Origin: Trichopria drosophilae
Taxonomy: Eukaryota; Arthropoda; Insecta; Hymenoptera; Diapriidae
Assembly: GCA_030407085.1 (NCBI GenBank)
Contig: CM059584.1
Location: 5,146,001-5,210,000 of the forward strand
Direction of reading: 5' to 3'
DNA: 64,000 nucleotides
Part shown: in pieces, positions 61,400-64,000 of the stretch
Layout of the letters: every line of letters starts with the position of its first letter
How positions within the stretch are numbered: the stretch's first letter is position 1
The notes under the pieces: model-generated
What the model was told of the DNA's origin: nothing
The model's database searches: none
The model's input: the letters and a program-made list of their open reading frames with translations, nothing else
Translations under genes and position numbers: made by a program

Positions 61400-62110
61400 G
61401 AATCTTCGTTCCATTTGTACGATTTCCATTTACATTGCTTCCGTCGCGGGGTTCGTCTCGATATTTCCGGACTCAGCTCTAAGACCGGTAAACCGTTATT
61501 ACAAAACGCCTGAGACGTACAAATGTATAGAGTCCTTCCGCGGGTAATTTTGCATCATATCATCGGGAAAGCGTGTAACCGAGGCAGGTAAGAGGTTTAA
61601 AGCTTATTAAAAGTTGTAAGCTTTCAATCGTGTTCTTTGGCCGAGAGGGGCAATGTTTGGATCTTTTTGCCCGACCGCGGCATTAATGCGGCGACCATTT
61701 CTTCCGGTCTTAACAAGCACTTTCGGTTCAGTGTATTCTACCCCGGTCCTTCCTGTCGGCTGTATCGGACCGACCTATCCGCTTTCGTATAAACTCCCTT
61801 TAATATCATCCCCTCGAGTAAATAGTTCCTAGTTCGGAGCTCCAGCCGCCTCCGGAAAATCCGGGCGCCATTTACAGGCCTGCCAAGGCATTCCTTAAGA
61901 TAACGGCTCAGAGCATCGTTACAGCATCTACATTATCTACGCCTAGGGTATCGATCACCCACCGTAATAACGACGGGATGCTGCACCGGTCGATAACAAT
62001 GCCAGTTGCACTTCCCCTTAAGAATTCCGCTCCGGTTTCGATGCAATTTTTGGATGCAAAAATACCGAAAGATCCTCCTATGAAATTTAAGGTATCGTAC
62101 CTCCTCCAAT
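61400..62110. other. GC-rich intronic island
   Basis: This is the largest GC-rich island in the right half (for example CGGAGCTCCAGCCGCCTCCG near 61836, and GTCGCGGGGTTCGTCTCG near 61443). All frames are broken by stops. It is a candidate enhancer or promoter region for Ddr or a neighbour, on composition only. Confidence 0.4.
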
Positions 62111-63615
62111 AAAATTAAAAATTTGCCCGTAATCTTTTTATGTCCGATAATATTTTATGTAAATCTTTGCAGATAAAACTGCGCGTAAAACTGCCGAATG
62201 CAATACAGGCATTGCAGCAGACCTGAATGAAGATTTCATATTTACCGCTTAAACTAAGGAATTTCGTTGGCAATAATAAACATACATAAAACCTTCATTA
62301 TTCTCTATCCGACGGCGCTAAAGTACTCAATGTGAGAAATACTCAGGATTTTTACGGTAGGAAATTTAGAGCAGCGATTTTTAATAAAAAGAAAACTTTG
62401 CTCGAGAGACTGCACAAATGTATCGAGGAAGCGGGTAAGCAGCTCGACTTCAATATATATGTAAATCCAAACAGATTCGAGCGCAACGAGTCTGTTTGCT
62501 AGACGTTCGAAGCTCCTCCTTCTCGTTTTTACATTGTACTCTGCGTTCTGTCCTGAAATGCGAAATCTTAAAAATTTTAGGTATACCTAAATCCCATTTC
62601 CCGTTCGATCTCTTAATTGGATATCACGTATATAAACTGCATCTTCGCGTTTAAATCCTATACTGGAATGATGCGTGCAAGACCGAAATATATGCAAATT
62701 GCCTTCATTGATTAGAATTCAGACAATGCACTTTATGTCATTCGAGTTACTAATAGAGATGGCGGATGAATATTTTATAGTTTTGCGATGGAAAATACCG
62801 TTCGTAATTAATTTGTTTATAATTAGTTTCGAAAACTTTTCCAATTGAAACAATCTGTTCTTAATTACAATGCGGGGGCACCGTACACTCGGACGTTTAT
62901 TTATGCATAAATTTGAAGTTTCATTATACATAGTTTTTTAAGTAAACAGTTCAAACTAAGATATAAATTTATATTTTATTATATAAATACAAACGATCGA
63001 GGGGAAATTAATTTTGCATCAGAGTATAGATGCGTTTATTACTAACCACAAAATTCGAGAAAGTTAAACTTGGATCGTTTAAACAAAACTGAACTACAAT
63101 TACTCAACATTATTAGGAAGTTATTCCAGATTGTTATGTATAGTTAACTGGTAAATTAACCAAGGCTTCTTATCAATATTCATGAAGTCGATTTATGATA
63201 TCCGATATTCTACAAAATATAGTGATATAATTATTGTTATTGTATACAGTTATTGTTTTGAGGTGTAAAAAAAATTTATTTATTTGCTGTAGTTAAAAAT
63301 AATAGATTTGAATTGTTTTTCGCATAACCATATTGGTTGTTGTTTTAATATTATTTATAATTTTAGTGCAAGTCATTGTTAGAAAAAATTAATGGTTTTG
63401 ATACTAAATTAATTTAAATAAGAGATTCCTAGCAGCATAGTGACGTATAGGAATTCTGTTTATTACATATGCGCGACATGTTTTCTCAAATTGTATAGTT
63501 GGCAAATGATCGGCTTAACGAAAGAAATAGTTTTCAAGTACATATACCAATTATGGATATGAAAAAGAATGTTTAGTTGGGACAAACAACTTCTCAGTGC
63601 TCTTAGTTCCATGCA
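62111..63615. other. AT-rich intron, nothing recognised
   Basis: No supported feature. The minus-strand frame at 62719-62931 has no domain. Confidence 0.4.
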
Positions 63616-63746
63616 AGAAATTCGTTAGCAACCAAGTAAATATTTTTGTTGAGAAACAAATTAGTTAGTTAATAGTGCAAAACATTAGTTACTTATTAAT
63701 CTATTGACTAATGCAACTATTAACATAATTGCCAACAAATTTCTTT
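63616..63746. mobile_element. Short imperfect palindrome, MITE-like
   Basis: CAAGAAATTCGTTAGCAACC and the complement of the right end (AAGAAATTTGTTGGCAATTA) match with gaps. Inward, AGTTAGTTAATAG resembles the mirrored ATTAGTCAATAG. This is a diverged hairpin with uncertain ends. Confidence 0.4.
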
Positions 63747-63910
63747 TATCCATCAGAGAACAGTAAGGTAGCTGCTGTCTTTTGAGTTTTAAACTTTAGA
63801 AACTTAATGCATTTTTAAAATCTGCTACAACTGTAAAAGTAATTTGTCAATTTTCTATACAAATAATTTATTACAACTAATTATCGTATTTTAAAGCTTT
63901 TTCTTACTTC

Positions 63911-63957
63911 CCGAATAGCACAATCCATACCTGTCCACTTTTTGTGTTCGGGATCTC
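63911..63957. repeat. Hairpin CCCGAA...TTCGGGA near the window edge
   Basis: TCCCGAATAGCACAA is mirrored by TTGTGTTCGGGA with a three-base gap in one arm. It may be the edge of a transposon that continues past the window. Confidence 0.35.
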
Positions 63958-64000
63958 CTCAGGGGGTCCCAATTTTTGATTTTAAGCTTAATACATCATT

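Noticed and set aside
55353..64000. First discoidin domain exon of Ddr
   Set aside because: I looked for typical motifs on the minus strand in this range and found none; these exons probably lie beyond the window.

Overview
The window looks like a piece of an insect nuclear genome. It is very AT-rich, has no bacterial-style gene packing, and is dominated by introns full of small inverted-repeat transposon relics. The only host gene I can support is on the minus strand. Four exons with GT-AG borders and matching phases (55213-55352, 48784-48997, 44755-44913, 29931-30106) join into one open frame of 229 codons. It encodes the discoidin-like domain, the extracellular stalk, the transmembrane helix and the start of the juxtamembrane region of a discoidin domain receptor tyrosine kinase (Ddr, a collagen-receptor family). 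A fifth, less certain exon begins at 1463 with the right phase. The first discoidin domain and signal peptide should lie beyond base 64000, and the kinase domain should lie left of base 1. I found neither here. Assignment to Hymenoptera is plausible from the repeat types but is an impression, not a demonstration.

Layout from left to right: a non-LTR retrotransposon 3' end (about 1-545); a GC-rich block with the candidate juxtamembrane exon (1010-1463); a run of three inverted-repeat elements (1762-2042, 2043-2998, 3308-3549); then the very large intron 1464-29930, which holds another inverted-repeat element (7111-7970), a Penelope-like terminal fragment (10485-10530), a TACTACTTA motif array (18815-19335), several GC-richer islands, and a 130-bp palindromic MITE with TA target sites (29539-29668). 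The intron 30107-44754 is a graveyard of dispersed repeats. It includes a three-unit tandem repeat with a period of 121 bp (41225-41570), a TTAA-flanked piggyBac-like MITE (42891-43447) and related palindromic MITEs. The intron 44914-48783 has a degenerate array of CAGTACTGA-type motifs (about 46546-47125) and a GC-rich block with a CTCF-like site. The intron 48998-55212 contains a long inverted-repeat element (49650-50710). Upstream of the 55213-55352 exon are a TA-flanked 327-bp MITE (55973-56299), a decayed Penelope-like retroelement with reverse transcriptase and GIY-YIG remnants (56985-58060), and a GC-rich island (61400-62110).

No RNA genes, CRISPR arrays or operons were seen. Nearly all short open frames in the window are chance or transposon-derived. 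No exotic new system is visible. The items most worth checking are the CAGTACTGA array, the TACTACTTA array, the 900-bp foldback, the 121-bp tandem repeat linked to TTAA elements, the Penelope relic, and the possible early stop after the juxtamembrane exon of Ddr.
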